From DATCRE01 sp964235605 (GTDB lineage: Bacteria; Bacteroidota; Bacteroidia; Cytophagales; Cyclobacteriaceae): 64,000 bases of DNA. Of this stretch, positions 12,001 to 22,320 are shown piece by piece (position 1 is the stretch's first letter; the number at the start of each line of letters is the position of its first letter). The notes under the pieces are model-generated. The model saw nothing but the letters and a program-made list of their open reading frames with translations. It was not told the DNA's origin and searched no databases. The stretch lies in the NCBI GenBank assembly GCA_964235605.1, contig CAXSCR010000010.1, positions 28,906-92,905 of the forward strand, given 5' to 3'. The position numbers and the translations under genes are program-made.

Positions 12001-15000
12001 ACAAAATTCTTTCCTATTATAGCGTCTACAACAACATTCACTTTTCCGGTAGGCATTACTTCAAAATACACGCCGGCTGTTTATACCATTAATGCCAACG
12101 GTTCAATTGGCTATATCAATGTTGTACCGGTAAATTCATATCAACCAACCGTACTAGACCCTACTAAAGTATTGCATTATTATTTTAGCATTTCAAGTTC
12201 AGGTATTACCGGATTTGATGGCAGTGTATTGTTGAATTATTTATCGGCCGATGTATACGGAACAGAATCAAATTATGTCGCCGCGTGGCTTCAACTTCCC
12301 GGCACCTATTGGAGCAAAGCAGCTGTGGGGTCCGGAACAGATAATGTTAATGAGACTACGCACCAAATATCTTTCCCATTTCCAGCAGGCTCAGGTAACT
12401 TAAATGGCGATTTTACTGCTGGTGAAGATGCTGCCATACCAAATCAGATCCCTACGTATGTATCTAATAGTGATGGTAACTGGTCAGATAATACGATATG
12501 GACACCAGTAGGTTCTTCACCCACTTGCCCTGTTGGTGGACCCAATGGCTATAATGTTATTATTCAGAATAATGTATCCACAACAGTAAATAGTTGCTTC
12601 TCGTATAGCACTGTTATTGAAGCGGGTGGCAAGCTATCCATACTTTCTCCAACTTTTGGTCACAACTTTGGCACAGTAGATGGAGACGCCACATTAGGTG
12701 CTGGAACTGTCTATTTGGAAAACGGTAATCTACCTGCCGGAAATTTCATACCCTTTATAGATTGTTCCTTAAATGGAACCATTGAATATGGTGGCACCGG
12801 AACTTATACGGTTGTATTAAATGGCTTTAGTACCATTCCTAATTTAACAGTTAGTGGTACAGGAACGAGAGTGTTACCAAGTACAGATCTGACGATTTGT
12901 AACAAACTCAAAATAGATGGACCGACATTAGATAATAGTGTCAGCAACAGAAAGCTGACAATTGATGGCTCCATGGAACGCTATAATACAGGTGCATTCC
13001 TCAGTGGCAGCGGCAGTAATGCAACAGTTATTTTCGCAGGGGCGGCTGCACAATCACTCGGTGGTGCTACGGGCGATTTCACCGGAGCAAACGGGTTCAA
13101 CAACCTTGAAATAAATAATAGTTCAGGATTAGCCATCGGCGCTAATGGAACGATTGAAGTGAATGGAAATTTGTTACTGACAAGCGGTATCATCACAACC
13201 ACCACCACAAATACACTAAGTGTTCTCAATACCTCTTCTTCGGCAGTAGTACCTACGGGTGGAAGTACAACTTCATTTATCAGCGGACCTTTAAAAAAGC
13301 AAATTGTGAACGGTGGTGCTTTTGTTTATCCTGTTGGCAAAGGCACGAGCAGGGGACACACTTTTACGCTTACCTCTACGTCAACAGGAACATCACTTTT
13401 TGCAGTTGAGTATTTCACTCCTAATCCTACATCATCGTCATTTACCTCTCCGGTAGTTGATATGAATCAACTTGAATATTGGGCAGTAAAATCGACCGCT
13501 TCAAAAACAGCGAAAGTCGATATTGCCTGGGATGCCCAAAGTGACATCAATGGAACGATGACACAAAATGGTGTAACTGACATTGAGGTTGCTGAATACA
13601 ATTCCGTATCCTCGTCATGGGTTGGATTGGCTTCAACTACTTCAGGTACCAATAGTATTGGTGATGCAAAAACATCAAACAGTATAAACCTTTCAACAAT
13701 TTCAAAAAATTATTCACTAGGCAGTATCTCAACAACAACACCTCTTGCTACGCTGTCACCTTCTGGTCCGGTGTGCGGTACGGCTGGAATCCCCGTAACT
13801 TTTACGGTGCATTCGCCCATAACTTTAAATTATACGATCAGCTACAATTTTAATGGTGTTGCTCAAACGCCAATTGTTGTAGCATTACTTCCATTTACAT
13901 TGCCTACGCCATCGCCCGGAACATATCAGTTAACCGGATTTACTTATAATAACAGTACACTTGCAGGCGTAGTTGACCCCACAATTGTAACGGGTTACGC
14001 CTCACCAACTACTGCGACCGCAGGCTCAAACCAATCTATCTGTAATGTTACAAGTCTGAATTTGTCAGGAAGCATTCCAACAGTTGGTACAGGTTTATGG
14101 ACTATAGTATCTGGAACGGGAGGTTGGTTTAACACACCAAATGCCACAAACTACAATGCACTTTTTGGTGGCCCGCCAGGAAAAACATATATATTAAAAT
14201 GGATTATTACAAATGGTTCCTGCACATCCAGCAGTAACGTTGTTATTTCTTTTCCTTATACCCCGCTACAGCCTTCTCCGTTTACTACTGCATCTACCAC
14301 TGTATGTAAAGGAACCAGTGGTTATGTTTATACCGTACCGGCTGTTTCGAGTGCAACCTCTTATTTGTGGTCATACTCCGGAACTGGAGCGACTTTTATA
14401 GGGTCGGGCAGGTCTATTACTGTTAACTATAGTTCAACAGCAAATAGTGGAACCATCAGTGTTTCAGCCGTGAATGGATGCGGAACGGGAACCGCAAGAA
14501 CGAAAGCGGTAACAACTGTCACTCGTCCCGTTGCGACCTTTAGCTATTCAGGAACTCCATATTGTCAAAATGCAGCGAATCCGAGTCCAACATTCAGCGG
14601 TGGCGGTGTTGCAGGTACTTTCTCATCAACAGCAGGTCTCGTATTTGTAAGTACAGCAACCGGACAAATCAATTTAGCAGCAAGTACCGCTGGTATTTAC
14701 ACAGTAACAAACACGCTAAACAGCGCTACATGTGGAACGATAACTGCCACCAATACAATAACTATTTTAACAATGGGAAATTGGATAGGTGGTACAAGCA
14801 GTGATTGGCTTGATCCTAATAACTGGATATGTACAACTGTACCTACTTCAAGCATTGATGTAATTATTCCTAATGGAGCTCCGAATATGCCTGTGATAAA
14901 TGGAGTTGGCGCAGTATGTAGAAGCATTTCCATTGCCAGTGGGGCGTCATTAACCATTAATAGTTCAAGGAATCTTGATGTTCACGGCAATTGGATTAAC

Positions 15001-16434
15001 AATGGCTCATTTATAAGTAACAGTAGCACTGTAACATTTAAGGCAACAGGTATAATAGGTGGAGCTGGAACAACATTTTATAACCTTATCATTTCTGCTA
15101 CAGGAAATATTACAACAGGAGGAAATATCAATCTAACTGGCGACTGGACGAATAGCGGCACATTCTCTGCATCCGCAGGAACCGTTGCGTTTAATGGAAC
15201 AGCTTCGAAGACCATCACAGGAACTAACACTTTCTATAACCTGACGATGTCTAAGACAAGCGGCAATATCACACTCGGTGGAATTGCAACAACAACAATT
15301 AGTAACGTGTTGATTTTAACCACAGGTAATATTATAACTTCCTCTTTGCACGTGCTAGCCCTCTCTTCAGGTTCAACAATAAGTGGAGGCTCAATTAATA
15401 GCTATATTTCCGGGCCTGTGCGCAAAGTATTATCGGGGAGCTCCTTTACATTCCCGTTAGGAAGTGTTTCAGCAAACCGTTATCGTCCTGCAGTTATTAA
15501 TAACACCAGTGGATCTGACACCTGGACTGCCGAATATATTGCTGCTAACCCTACATCTGGTGGTTACCCCAATATAAACATTAACGCAATTAATTTGGGG
15601 TCAGTAAGCATTTTTGAATACTGGCAAATCTCCAGGCTTGGCGCTACCTCTGCAGACCTCACATTGTCGTACGATGTTGGCAGTTACATGGTGCCAAATA
15701 TAGGAACGGTTTCATCCCTTGCGGTGGCCCGCTGGAATGGTTTACAATGGGATTTCCCCCCAGGAGGCAGCAGCTTCTCGCAATTAGGAACAAATATTGC
15801 TGGTACGGTAACCGCCACGAATGTTACCTCCTTTAGTCCTTTTACTATCGGGTCTACTGAAAGCGGCCCGCTACCAATCAACCTCCTTTACTTTAAAGCA
15901 GTTATTGTTAATGATGCAGTATTGACGGAGTGGTCAACTGCTCAAGAGGTGAACAATGATTATTTTACGGTAGAAAAATCGGCGAATGATCAAATTTTCC
16001 ACGAAGTCGCTAAGATTATAGGGAAGGGTACTACCAACGTACGTCAAACGTATTCATTCAAGGATCTTAATCCTTATTCAGGCATTTCATATTATAGATT
16101 GAAGCAAACGGATCTTGACGGCACCCATACTTACTCAAGTTTAAGGGCAGTGAAATATGATGGACATGTTACCCTCTTACTTGACGCATACCCCAACCCA
16201 TTTAAAGGAGATAGAATTACAATAGATATTAAAGGTCTAGGTGACCTGGTGACAGAGGTACCTATTCAGGTATATAACGTGAATGGCCAAAAGATCTTTG
16301 ACAAGGTATTAAGTGTAACGAATAGGGGTATCTTAATAGAAGATCTCGTATTCAATACACGTTTACATTCCGGATTGTACACCATAAGAGCTGGCGGAGA
16401 ATTTCAAATTAAATTGAAAGTGATTGTAGAATAA
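6060..16434 (+). CDS. Giant T9SS-secreted repeat protein, main part with C-terminal sorting domain
   Basis: Continuation of the gene that starts at 3638. The frame is already open at 6061, and the internal ATG at 6094 is not a real start. About 3,457 further residues follow. Trp-rich entry modules (NW...W...V.I) recur near 6720, 9670, 12455 and 14776, each followed by 2-3 kb of beta-solenoid-like repeats and an exit segment with a YWxxK or similar motif. Around 13740-14770 there are Ig/PKD-like segments with paired Cys residues (SICN, GSCTSS, YCQN). Near 15870-16170 lies the FN3-like domain (LPINLLYFKA ... YYRLKQTDLDG) that commonly precedes a T9SS CTD. The last 85 residues are the CTD itself (YPNPFKGD ... 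VYNVNGQK ... LHSGLYTIRAGG). CTDs direct export by the type IX system and surface attachment or release. Probable adhesin or matrix protein; the ligand is unknown. Confidence 0.88.
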
Positions 16435-16633
16435 AGTATCTTCTCACTAATTCACTTTTCATTTTTTTAGGATAAAAAAGTTGCATGAAATAACGCTGAA
16501 AAGACAAAGACGCTATATCTCCTCAATCATTTGAAAGGGTAGGTGTCTGATGCCTGAATTCGATTCTTGTTGATTTGCTTAATTTTTAAAGCTGGATATT
16601 TCCAGATTTTACACAAATAAAATTCCCTCGCTT

Positions 16634-18394
16634 ATGAAATTATCAAATAAACTTAAGACAAGTCAGAAACAAAAAACAAAACTGAACCTGATTACCCTTG
16701 TCTGGATACTCAGCTTTGTTACCATTGTAAGTGTTGTTGTTTTTTTAATTCTGAATTTTGGAAATATCACGGAAATCTTTGCTTGGGGCGGTGGTGCCAC
16801 ATTTACGTCAACCTCTTCCGGTGGCGACTGGGCAACAGAATCTACCTGGACTGATGGCTCAGTGCCAGAAAATGATGGCAACAACATAGCAATTCTCAAT
16901 GGTGATATTTCTTTAAAGGGTTCTACAACTGCCATCGATGGATTTACATCGATTACACTTAATAGTGGCAAGTCTTTCACTAGCGGTTCCCCCAGCGTTA
17001 CCAACGATCTTTCTATGGAGAAAGTAACCTTTAACGTTGCTAACGGAACAATAGTAATTTATGGTGACCTTACATTAACTGGTACAAACTTAATGATAAC
17101 CACCGGAAGTTTAAACGTCACTGGGACTTTGTTTATTAACTCTGGCACGACCATTACAGTTGCGGCAGGTGCATCGATGAAAGCTGCCGCTCTTTCTGTG
17201 AGTAGTAACAGCGATGCAACTCTTGCAAATAATGGCGCTGTAACAATTAATGGAAATATTTTACTGGGAGGTGTGATCAATAATAACAGCGGCGGTATCA
17301 TGCGGGTGGAGGGAAATTTAACCTCAACAGGATCTGGATCATCGTTAACAGCCAATACAGGGAATATGATTGTTGCGGGAAGTATTTCGTTGACTGATTC
17401 GAGCAAGCTTTATGTAAAGCAGGGAGGCTTTCTTCTGGTAAACAATAACGTTAACGTAAGTAATAATTCTAATCTTTTTGTAGGAACTGATACATCACCT
17501 CTACCATATTCAGATCTTGTCATTCAAAAAAATCTGATTGCTTCTAGTACTGGCAATGTATTGTTTGACAAGAATTCAAGAGTGGCTATTTTTGGTAATG
17601 TATCTGACAGTGGTACCGGTGGCAGGCTTTTCACTATAAACAATGGAGGGCAGGTTTACATACATGGTAACATAACACACAGTGGCGGTGGAGATACTAT
17701 AGTCAATAACAACGCTGTTAATCCCTTCGGTTTCTATGTGAATGAAATGGAAATTAATACTGGTGAAGAATCTGAAATGACCTCCAATAAAGGAAGCCGA
17801 ACGATTATGCAAACTACTAATTTGTCATTTTATACCTGGGTATCACAACAGCCTGGAAGTCCATTATTTAATAAGCTTTCATACTTCAAAGCAACATCTA
17901 TTTCCAGCAATGGTATCAAGCTTAATTGGGCTACAGCGATCGCGCAAAGCTTTGACAAATTCATTTTAGAAAGATCGACTGACAATAAAAATTATAAAAT
18001 ATTAACAGTGATTGCCGGAGGAACTAACGCAGTTCAATATATCTACAAAGATGACGACCCTTTGAACGAAACAAATTATTATCGTCTCAAGTGCATGGAT
18101 CTTGGAGGAAAGTTTGAATACTCTGATGTGTTGTCTATAAATTTTAAGGGAGTAAAGCAATTAAATCTGTTTCCAAATCCCAGTAATGGCGAGTACATTA
18201 ATTACAATATAAATTTTGAACCCCAAGATGATGCTTTTACCATTTTTGATTTATCAGAAAATAAAGTAGGACACTATAAGATCAATGGAAACTCTGGAAT
18301 AATAACCTTTGACCCCTCTCTTTTGAACGGTACTTATATTGTCCAATTTCATTCGGGCAGTTTTAATGCTATGCAAAAAATCATAGTTAGATAA
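16634..18394 (+). CDS. T9SS-secreted repeat protein, smaller relative of the upstream giant
   Basis: A 586-residue exported protein 199 bp downstream of the giant gene. It has a long basic N-region and one hydrophobic segment (about residues 19-43) serving as signal peptide. A Trp-containing entry module follows (GGDWATESTWTDGSVPENDGNN), then about 300 residues of Asn/Gly/Thr-rich strands with repeated GNL/GNI units. Near residues 415-510 is the same FN3-like pre-CTD domain as in its neighbour (FNKLSYFKATSISSNGIKLNW, YYRLKCMDLGG). The T9SS CTD closes the protein (LFPNPSNGEY ... LLNGTYIVQF). Shared architecture suggests a duplicated, shortened version or a partner of the giant protein. No catalytic domain is recognised. 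Confidence 0.88.
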   Translation: MKLSNKLKTSQKQKTKLNLITLVWILSFVTIVSVVVFLILNFGNITEIFAWGGGATFTSTSSGGDWATESTWTDGSVPENDGNNIAILNGDISLKGSTTAIDGFTSITLNSGKSFTSGSPSVTNDLSMEKVTFNVANGTIVIYGDLTLTGTNLMITTGSLNVTGTLFINSGTTITVAAGASMKAAALSVSSNSDATLANNGAVTINGNILLGGVINNNSGGIMRVEGNLTSTGSGSSLTANTGNMIVAGSISLTDSSKLYVKQGGFLLVNNNVNVSNNSNLFVGTDTSPLPYSDLVIQKNLIASSTGNVLFDKNSRVAIFGNVSDSGTGGRLFTINNGGQVYIHGNITHSGGGDTIVNNNAVNPFGFYVNEMEINTGEESEMTSNKGSRTIMQTTNLSFYTWVSQQPGSPLFNKLSYFKATSISSNGIKLNWATAIAQSFDKFILERSTDNKNYKILTVIAGGTNAVQYIYKDDDPLNETNYYRLKCMDLGGKFEYSDVLSINFKGVKQLNLFPNPSNGEYINYNINFEPQDDAFTIFDLSENKVGHYKINGNSGIITFDPSLLNGTYIVQFHSGSFNAMQKIIVR

Positions 18395-18716
18395 TCGGCA
18401 TCGTTTAGTTAAAGATTACTTGAGTTATTAGGGTTAAGGAATTAGCTTCGTAAAAGAAGCAAAGGTATAGGGGGTATCCAATATCCTGCGTACCAATTAG
18501 AGAAAATGCAGTTGAAAACTTAACCGGCCTAATCGAAGATGAAAGTTACCGCAGCTTTTAAAAAGACTGCCAAGCAGGGTCCATTCACACGAGACAGGAA
18601 GCTGAGCAACACCTTGGCCAACCTAACCATACCTGAATTATACTCCTATCTTCTATAGGTTTATTCTGTAGGTTTTTCAACATTCATTGAAATTTTTAAA
18701 CCTATCCTTTAAATCT
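18395..18716. other. Intergenic region without recognised gene
   Basis: A 322-bp stretch between the T9SS gene and the M57-like protease gene. No coding remnant or strong terminator is recognised. It presumably carries the promoter of the protease gene. Confidence 0.3.
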
Positions 18717-19841
18717 ATGAAAAAGAAAAATCAATTGGCAATGAAGATAAGATCTTCATTGCACCTCATTGCCCTATTATTCATTTCATTTTCCTGTGCA
18801 CAAGATGAATCTGTAGGTGTTAAAACAGAAAACAAATCACTTGAAAAACATTTTCAATTTCTTGAACAAAGTACCGGCCACACTAGAAAAGACATCGTCT
18901 ATGAAAAGGTGACGGACAAGTTCTTTATTGATCAAGACATGTACATTTCAAGAAAATCGGTAGAGGAGTATTTAAGCAAAGGTACTTCTGGAAGAACGGA
19001 ACAGATGCGGTACACCTATCTTGTAAATGATAGTTATATCCGCAATGTTAAATACTTTGTGCAAGCTTCAGTTCCTGGAGAATGGAATACTGCGCTTTCT
19101 CAAGCAATAGTACAATGGAACAACCTTCCTGGCAGCAGAGTATCTATGTCTCAGGTTTCAAGTAGCAATGGCGCCGATGTTATTGTAGATGCACAATTTG
19201 ACAATGTAAACAACTGGGTAGCTCGCGCAGCTTTACCAGGATCAAACGGAACTCCCGGAGGAGGATTAACCGTTAACACCAATTTTAACAGCATGGAAGC
19301 TGGAATGAAATTGTTTGCCATGGTGCATGAGATGGGGCACATCATTGGGTTGTTACACACCAATCAAACAGATGGTGTTTTAATACCTAATACACCTGAA
19401 ACAGACGCTAATTCAGTAATGAATTCATTTGTACTTGCATGGAATGGTTTTACTTATTATGACCAGGTTGCAACCCGGGTTCTATATGCTGAAAACACAA
19501 CAGGTTCAGACAGACTAATGCCTGGCCAACAGTTGAATAATAATCAATCCATTGTATCTGCAGATGGAAGATTTAGACTAACAATGCAGCCAGATGGTAA
19601 CTTGGTTATTTATCAAGGTAGTCAGGCCTTATGGGCAACCAATACATGGGGTAAGCCAGTTACTCGTACTGCAATGCAGAATGATGGCAATTTGGTTTTA
19701 TATGATAATAATTCAGCAGTTTATTGGGCTTCGAATACGTGGACCTATGGCGGTGGTTATTTAGTTATGCAGAATGACGGCAATCTAGTTATTTACCAAG
19801 GTGGTCTAGCGCGTTGGGCATCTGGCACATGTTGTCATTAA
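18717..19841 (+). CDS. Lipoprotein zinc metalloprotease (M57-like) with C-terminal B-lectin domain
   Basis: A predicted exported protease of 374 residues. I chose the ATG at 18717 over a TTG at 18687 because it gives a normal lipoprotein signal (MKKKNQLAMKIRSS, hydrophobic core, Cys27 in FSCAQ). The catalytic zinc motif HExxHxxGxxH is complete at residues 204-214 (HEMGHIIGLLH), as in M57/matrixin-like metzincins; a Met-turn-like SVMNS follows about 30 residues later. The last 110 residues carry three copies of the B-lectin signature QxDGNLVxY (QPDGNLVIY, QNDGNLVLY, QNDGNLVIY), the monocot mannose-binding-lectin fold. The lectin may tether the protease to mannose-containing glycans; this is inference. 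A terminator-like hairpin follows at 19862. Confidence 0.88.
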   Translation: MKKKNQLAMKIRSSLHLIALLFISFSCAQDESVGVKTENKSLEKHFQFLEQSTGHTRKDIVYEKVTDKFFIDQDMYISRKSVEEYLSKGTSGRTEQMRYTYLVNDSYIRNVKYFVQASVPGEWNTALSQAIVQWNNLPGSRVSMSQVSSSNGADVIVDAQFDNVNNWVARAALPGSNGTPGGGLTVNTNFNSMEAGMKLFAMVHEMGHIIGLLHTNQTDGVLIPNTPETDANSVMNSFVLAWNGFTYYDQVATRVLYAENTTGSDRLMPGQQLNNNQSIVSADGRFRLTMQPDGNLVIYQGSQALWATNTWGKPVTRTAMQNDGNLVLYDNNSAVYWASNTWTYGGGYLVMQNDGNLVIYQGGLARWASGTCCH

Positions 19842-19861
19842 TTAAAACAATATTTAAAAAA

Positions 19862-19894
19862 GAGGCTCATAGTAATATGGGCCACTTTTTTTTT
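19862..19894 (+). terminator. Rho-independent terminator after the protease-lectin gene
   Basis: Stem GGCTCATA (19864-19871) pairs with TATGGGCC (19876-19883) with one G-U pair and a four-base loop. A run of nine T from 19886 follows. It lies 20 bp past the stop codon. Confidence 0.8.
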
Positions 19895-20171
19895 GGACCA
19901 GCTCCTGTGATGACATAGGCCACGGATGCTGGGCCCTAGCCGGGGAAGTTGCTCTCGTCTTGCTATTAACGACAGCGAGATGCACGGAGAAGATAAGTGC
20001 CACGCCGCGTAATTGTATTAAGCGCGCAGATTCTGTGATGAAATCCAAGCCATTTCTCTTATACCCTGGTCTGTGTCCTCACAGAACGGAACTTAGGATG
20101 CTCAACCTCCAATATTACAAGCGATTTTTCCTAGAGGGATTGCGCTTTCAAACGATGATTGTCATCTGTAG
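19895..20171. other. Unassigned, locally GC-richer intergenic stretch
   Basis: This stretch (roughly 19915-20010) is visibly richer in G and C than its surroundings. Short open frames exist on both strands, but none resembles a known family or has a convincing start. It may be decayed coding DNA. I cannot name it. Confidence 0.25.
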
Positions 20172-20334
20172 CTTTACTTATTCGTTATGCCACCAGGCCA
20201 AGAAATACAAATCCTTAACATGACTCCTAGATGTGAGTCACCTGCATAAACTTTAAAAAATCGAGCTAGCAGCTCAAAGCTAGCAGCCAGAAGCTATAAG
20301 TTTGATATTAAAAACTTAACAGCGATTTTCCTTC
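20172..20334 (+). repeat. Dispersed intergenic repeat, copy 1
   Basis: About 160 bp that matches 21332-21495 along most of its length. It begins with CTTTACTTATT and contains ATGTGAGTCACCTGCATAAA (20231-20250), the self-complementary GAGCTAGCAGCTC region, and AGCAGCCAGAAGCTATAAG with TTTGATATTAAAAACTT near the end. Two further partial copies are in the window (23481-23535 inverted, 63869-63957). Confidence 0.8.
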
Positions 20335-20426
20335 GCCATCAAGAGAATATCTTTGAATGTAAAGTATAAAATGTAATCGAATACGTTGGTGTGCTTCGTA
20401 GCTCACAATTGGTGAACAAGCATTAA

Positions 20427-20771
20427 CTATTTCTTGCGCATGAATATTTTGGTAATCATTCCAGATTGATCGAGACCCGCTGAAGTAGATTCAATTTCAT
20501 ATCCATCGGCAACTAGTTTGTTGATGGCAGTTAGCGTAATATCACCAGCGTCATCATGATCTTCTACTTTCATACCCTTGAATGGGATGAATTCTCTTTT
20601 GTTGTTTCCATAATGAATATGCACGCCTCTGTCTGGGTAATTAGGAACTTCGTATATTTCTATCATGACATAAGGCTGATTGTTAACTACAACCTTGGAA
20701 TTGAAGGCCATTAATGAAAGGATAACTCCAAAGGAGATAGCTATAAGTGTAAATACCATAAATTTTTTCAT
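20427..20771 (-). CDS. Small exported protein of unknown function, DUF4177-like C-terminus
   Basis: A 114-residue protein with an N-terminal hydrophobic segment (residues 4-24) that looks like a signal peptide or anchor. The rest is short and globular. Its C-terminal pattern, ALNKL-like helix (TAINKLVADGYEIEST) then a strand ending in FMRKK, resembles the many small Bacteroidota proteins related to DUF4177, but this is only a pattern match. It sits alone between two copies of the dispersed repeat. The start ATG is at 20769-20771. Codon use looks ordinary for the window, so I take it to be a real gene of unknown function. Confidence 0.6.
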   Translation of the reverse strand: MKKFMVFTLIAISFGVILSLMAFNSKVVVNNQPYVMIEIYEVPNYPDRGVHIHYGNNKREFIPFKGMKVEDHDDAGDITLTAINKLVADGYEIESTSAGLDQSGMITKIFMRKK

Positions 20772-20807
20772 AGTCTAATCGTTTAACTGTTGGTAAAAAC
20801 TGTTTAT

Positions 20808-21014
20808 CTAAATTACATTTTTTGGACAACTAAAACTTCGGTTGTAATAAAAACATTCTCGGCCTAATATATATTCGCGGGCGTCCATATCTTTGTTGGA
20901 GCAAATTCTTCTAAAGGCTTTTGTTATCGCTACTTGTGGATAATCATTTGGCATCGTTTCAAAGTTATGTAGGCTTTCAAATATCTCCTTCAGGTAGATT
21001 TTGTTTGAATGACC
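20808..21014 (-). pseudogene. Probable decayed coding fragment of unknown family
   Basis: An open stretch of 68 codons on the minus strand ends at a stop at 20808-20810 and reads protein-like text (KIYLKEIFESLHNFETMP ... EYILGRECFYYNRSFSCP). An in-frame stop at 21015-21017 sits just upstream of it, after a possible ATG, so the gene is broken or is a remnant. I do not recognise the family. The amphipathic composition and normal codon use argue that it was coding. Confidence 0.35.
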
Positions 21015-21017
21015 CTA

Positions 21018-21331
21018 CCCCATTGGCATAATTAATTTTTGTTCTGAACTTTACCATTTTCGTTTTTGTAATACAGGTTCAACTTCCTAATTACTTTTGT
21101 TATTTAGTTGTTGGTTTAATTTATGTTGATTGATCCTACTTTGTTATTGTATCGATGAGTTTACGTACAGATCAGTTCACGTTGTTCCGCAGCTAATCTA
21201 TATAGCCATGAGATAATGCATCAGCGCTGCATGCTGAGTTTAATTATCCTATGCGCAAGCAGATAGGACTTTTGCTATTAATATTTTAACTGCGGCACTG
21301 CACATTTAATCAGGTTAAATATTTATTGCTA
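21018..21331. other. Intergenic stretch without recognised gene
   Basis: AT-rich, with no open frame of note and no clear hairpin. It lies between the decayed minus-strand fragment and copy 2 of the dispersed repeat. Confidence 0.3.
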
Positions 21332-21495
21332 CTTTACTTATTTGTTATTCCACTTGGTCAAGAAAAACAAATCCTTAAAATGACCCCGACATGTGAGTCA
21401 CCTGCATAAAGCTTGAAAAAATTGAGCTAGCAGCTCAAAGCTATTCAGCCAAAAGCTATAAGTTTGATACTAAAACTTAAAAACGATTTCCTTGA
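21332..21495 (+). repeat. Dispersed intergenic repeat, copy 2
   Basis: Direct-orientation partner of the copy at 20172-20334. Shared blocks include CTTTACTTATT, ACAAATCCTTAA, ATGTGAGTCACCTGCATAAA (21391-21410), GAGCTAGCAGCTCAAAGCTA and AAGCTATAAGTTTGATA. The two copies bracket about 1 kb containing the small exported protein gene. Confidence 0.8.
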
Positions 21496-21762
21496 TCTCA
21501 AGGTATGCTTTGTCTACTATCTCTTAATATACTTACTTTCTCTCCTAGTGCAAAAATCAGTAATATCGTAATATCATTTCAACTGTGAATAGAAATATGA
21601 ACTGTTCTGCATAAATAATTCGCTACTGGTATGAATTATAAATGCCTTCAAGTTTGACTGTTGGGGCAATTCCGACATCAAAACCAGCGTATTCAATTAT
21701 TTCTTATTTTTAAACTTTTAAACAACCGAACCACATGTTCTTTACGATAGACGTCCTAATCC

Positions 21763-22246
21763 GCAAAAGACCAGAAAGTAAGCTTGAATGTTAAATCAAA
21801 AGCTGTAACAGGTGTTACTACCTATGAGATTCAATTGAATACGACATGCGATTTTAGTAGTTGGGTCATTAGCAGAACGGGGGATTATATACTACATTTT
21901 GATTCTCTTAAATATTGTACAACTTACTATGTGCGTGTAAAAACAGATTTAGATAATCGGTTGGCATGTTCAGCCGTCGATACCTTGAAAGCAAGATTTG
22001 TACATGATGAAAACATAGCTTTTTGGTCCAAATCCTTTTCAAACCTCATTGGCAGTAAACGTGACAACAACCACTATAGGTCGCGTACGTGTTATGATAC
22101 GTGATCTTCGGTGCAATAAACTTTATGACACTACGATAGACAATAATTCATTGACGTTGCTGGAAATGACTTGAAGAAAGGTGTGTATGTGCTTCAAGTT
22201 GTGAAGGATAAAAAAAATAAATTCTTATCGGATCATTAAAAACTAA
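21763..22246 (+). pseudogene. Decayed C-terminal end of a T9SS-secreted protein
   Basis: Fragments in different frames spell the end of a T9SS protein. From about 21787 an FN3-like domain reads TTYEIQLNTTCDFSSW and YCTTYYVRVKTD. After a frame change near 22050 the text continues as VRVMIRDLRCNKLYDTTIDN. After another near 22155 it reads DLKKGVYVLQVVKDKKN, and a last frame change gives SYRIIKN followed by a stop at 22244-22246. Those three pieces are the strands of a CTD (LYD, GVYVLQV, SYRIIKN) in the right order. At least three indels are needed, and no signal peptide or catalytic part remains. A hairpin at 22260 may be its old terminator. Confidence 0.75.
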
Positions 22247-22259
22247 TTGTATGAATTCT

Positions 22260-22293
22260 AAACCTCCCTCGCGCTTAAAAGCGGATGAGGTTT
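22260..22293. terminator. Hairpin between convergent transcription units
   Basis: AAACCTC (22260-22266) pairs with GAGGTTT (22287-22293), with a further inner CGC/GCG pairing. The A and T ends make it usable in both directions. It lies between the decayed T9SS gene (plus) and the alpha/beta hydrolase gene (minus, stop at 22321). Confidence 0.6.
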
Positions 22294-22320
22294 AAAGTCA
22301 CTTACATCTAGATCAGATAA

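Noticed and set aside
18687..18716. TTG start for the protease-lectin gene
   Set aside because: The ATG ten codons later gives a standard lipoprotein signal.
19854..20048. Minus-strand open frame over the terminator and GC-richer stretch
   Set aside because: Its end overlaps a clear terminator hairpin, and the translation resembles no family I know.
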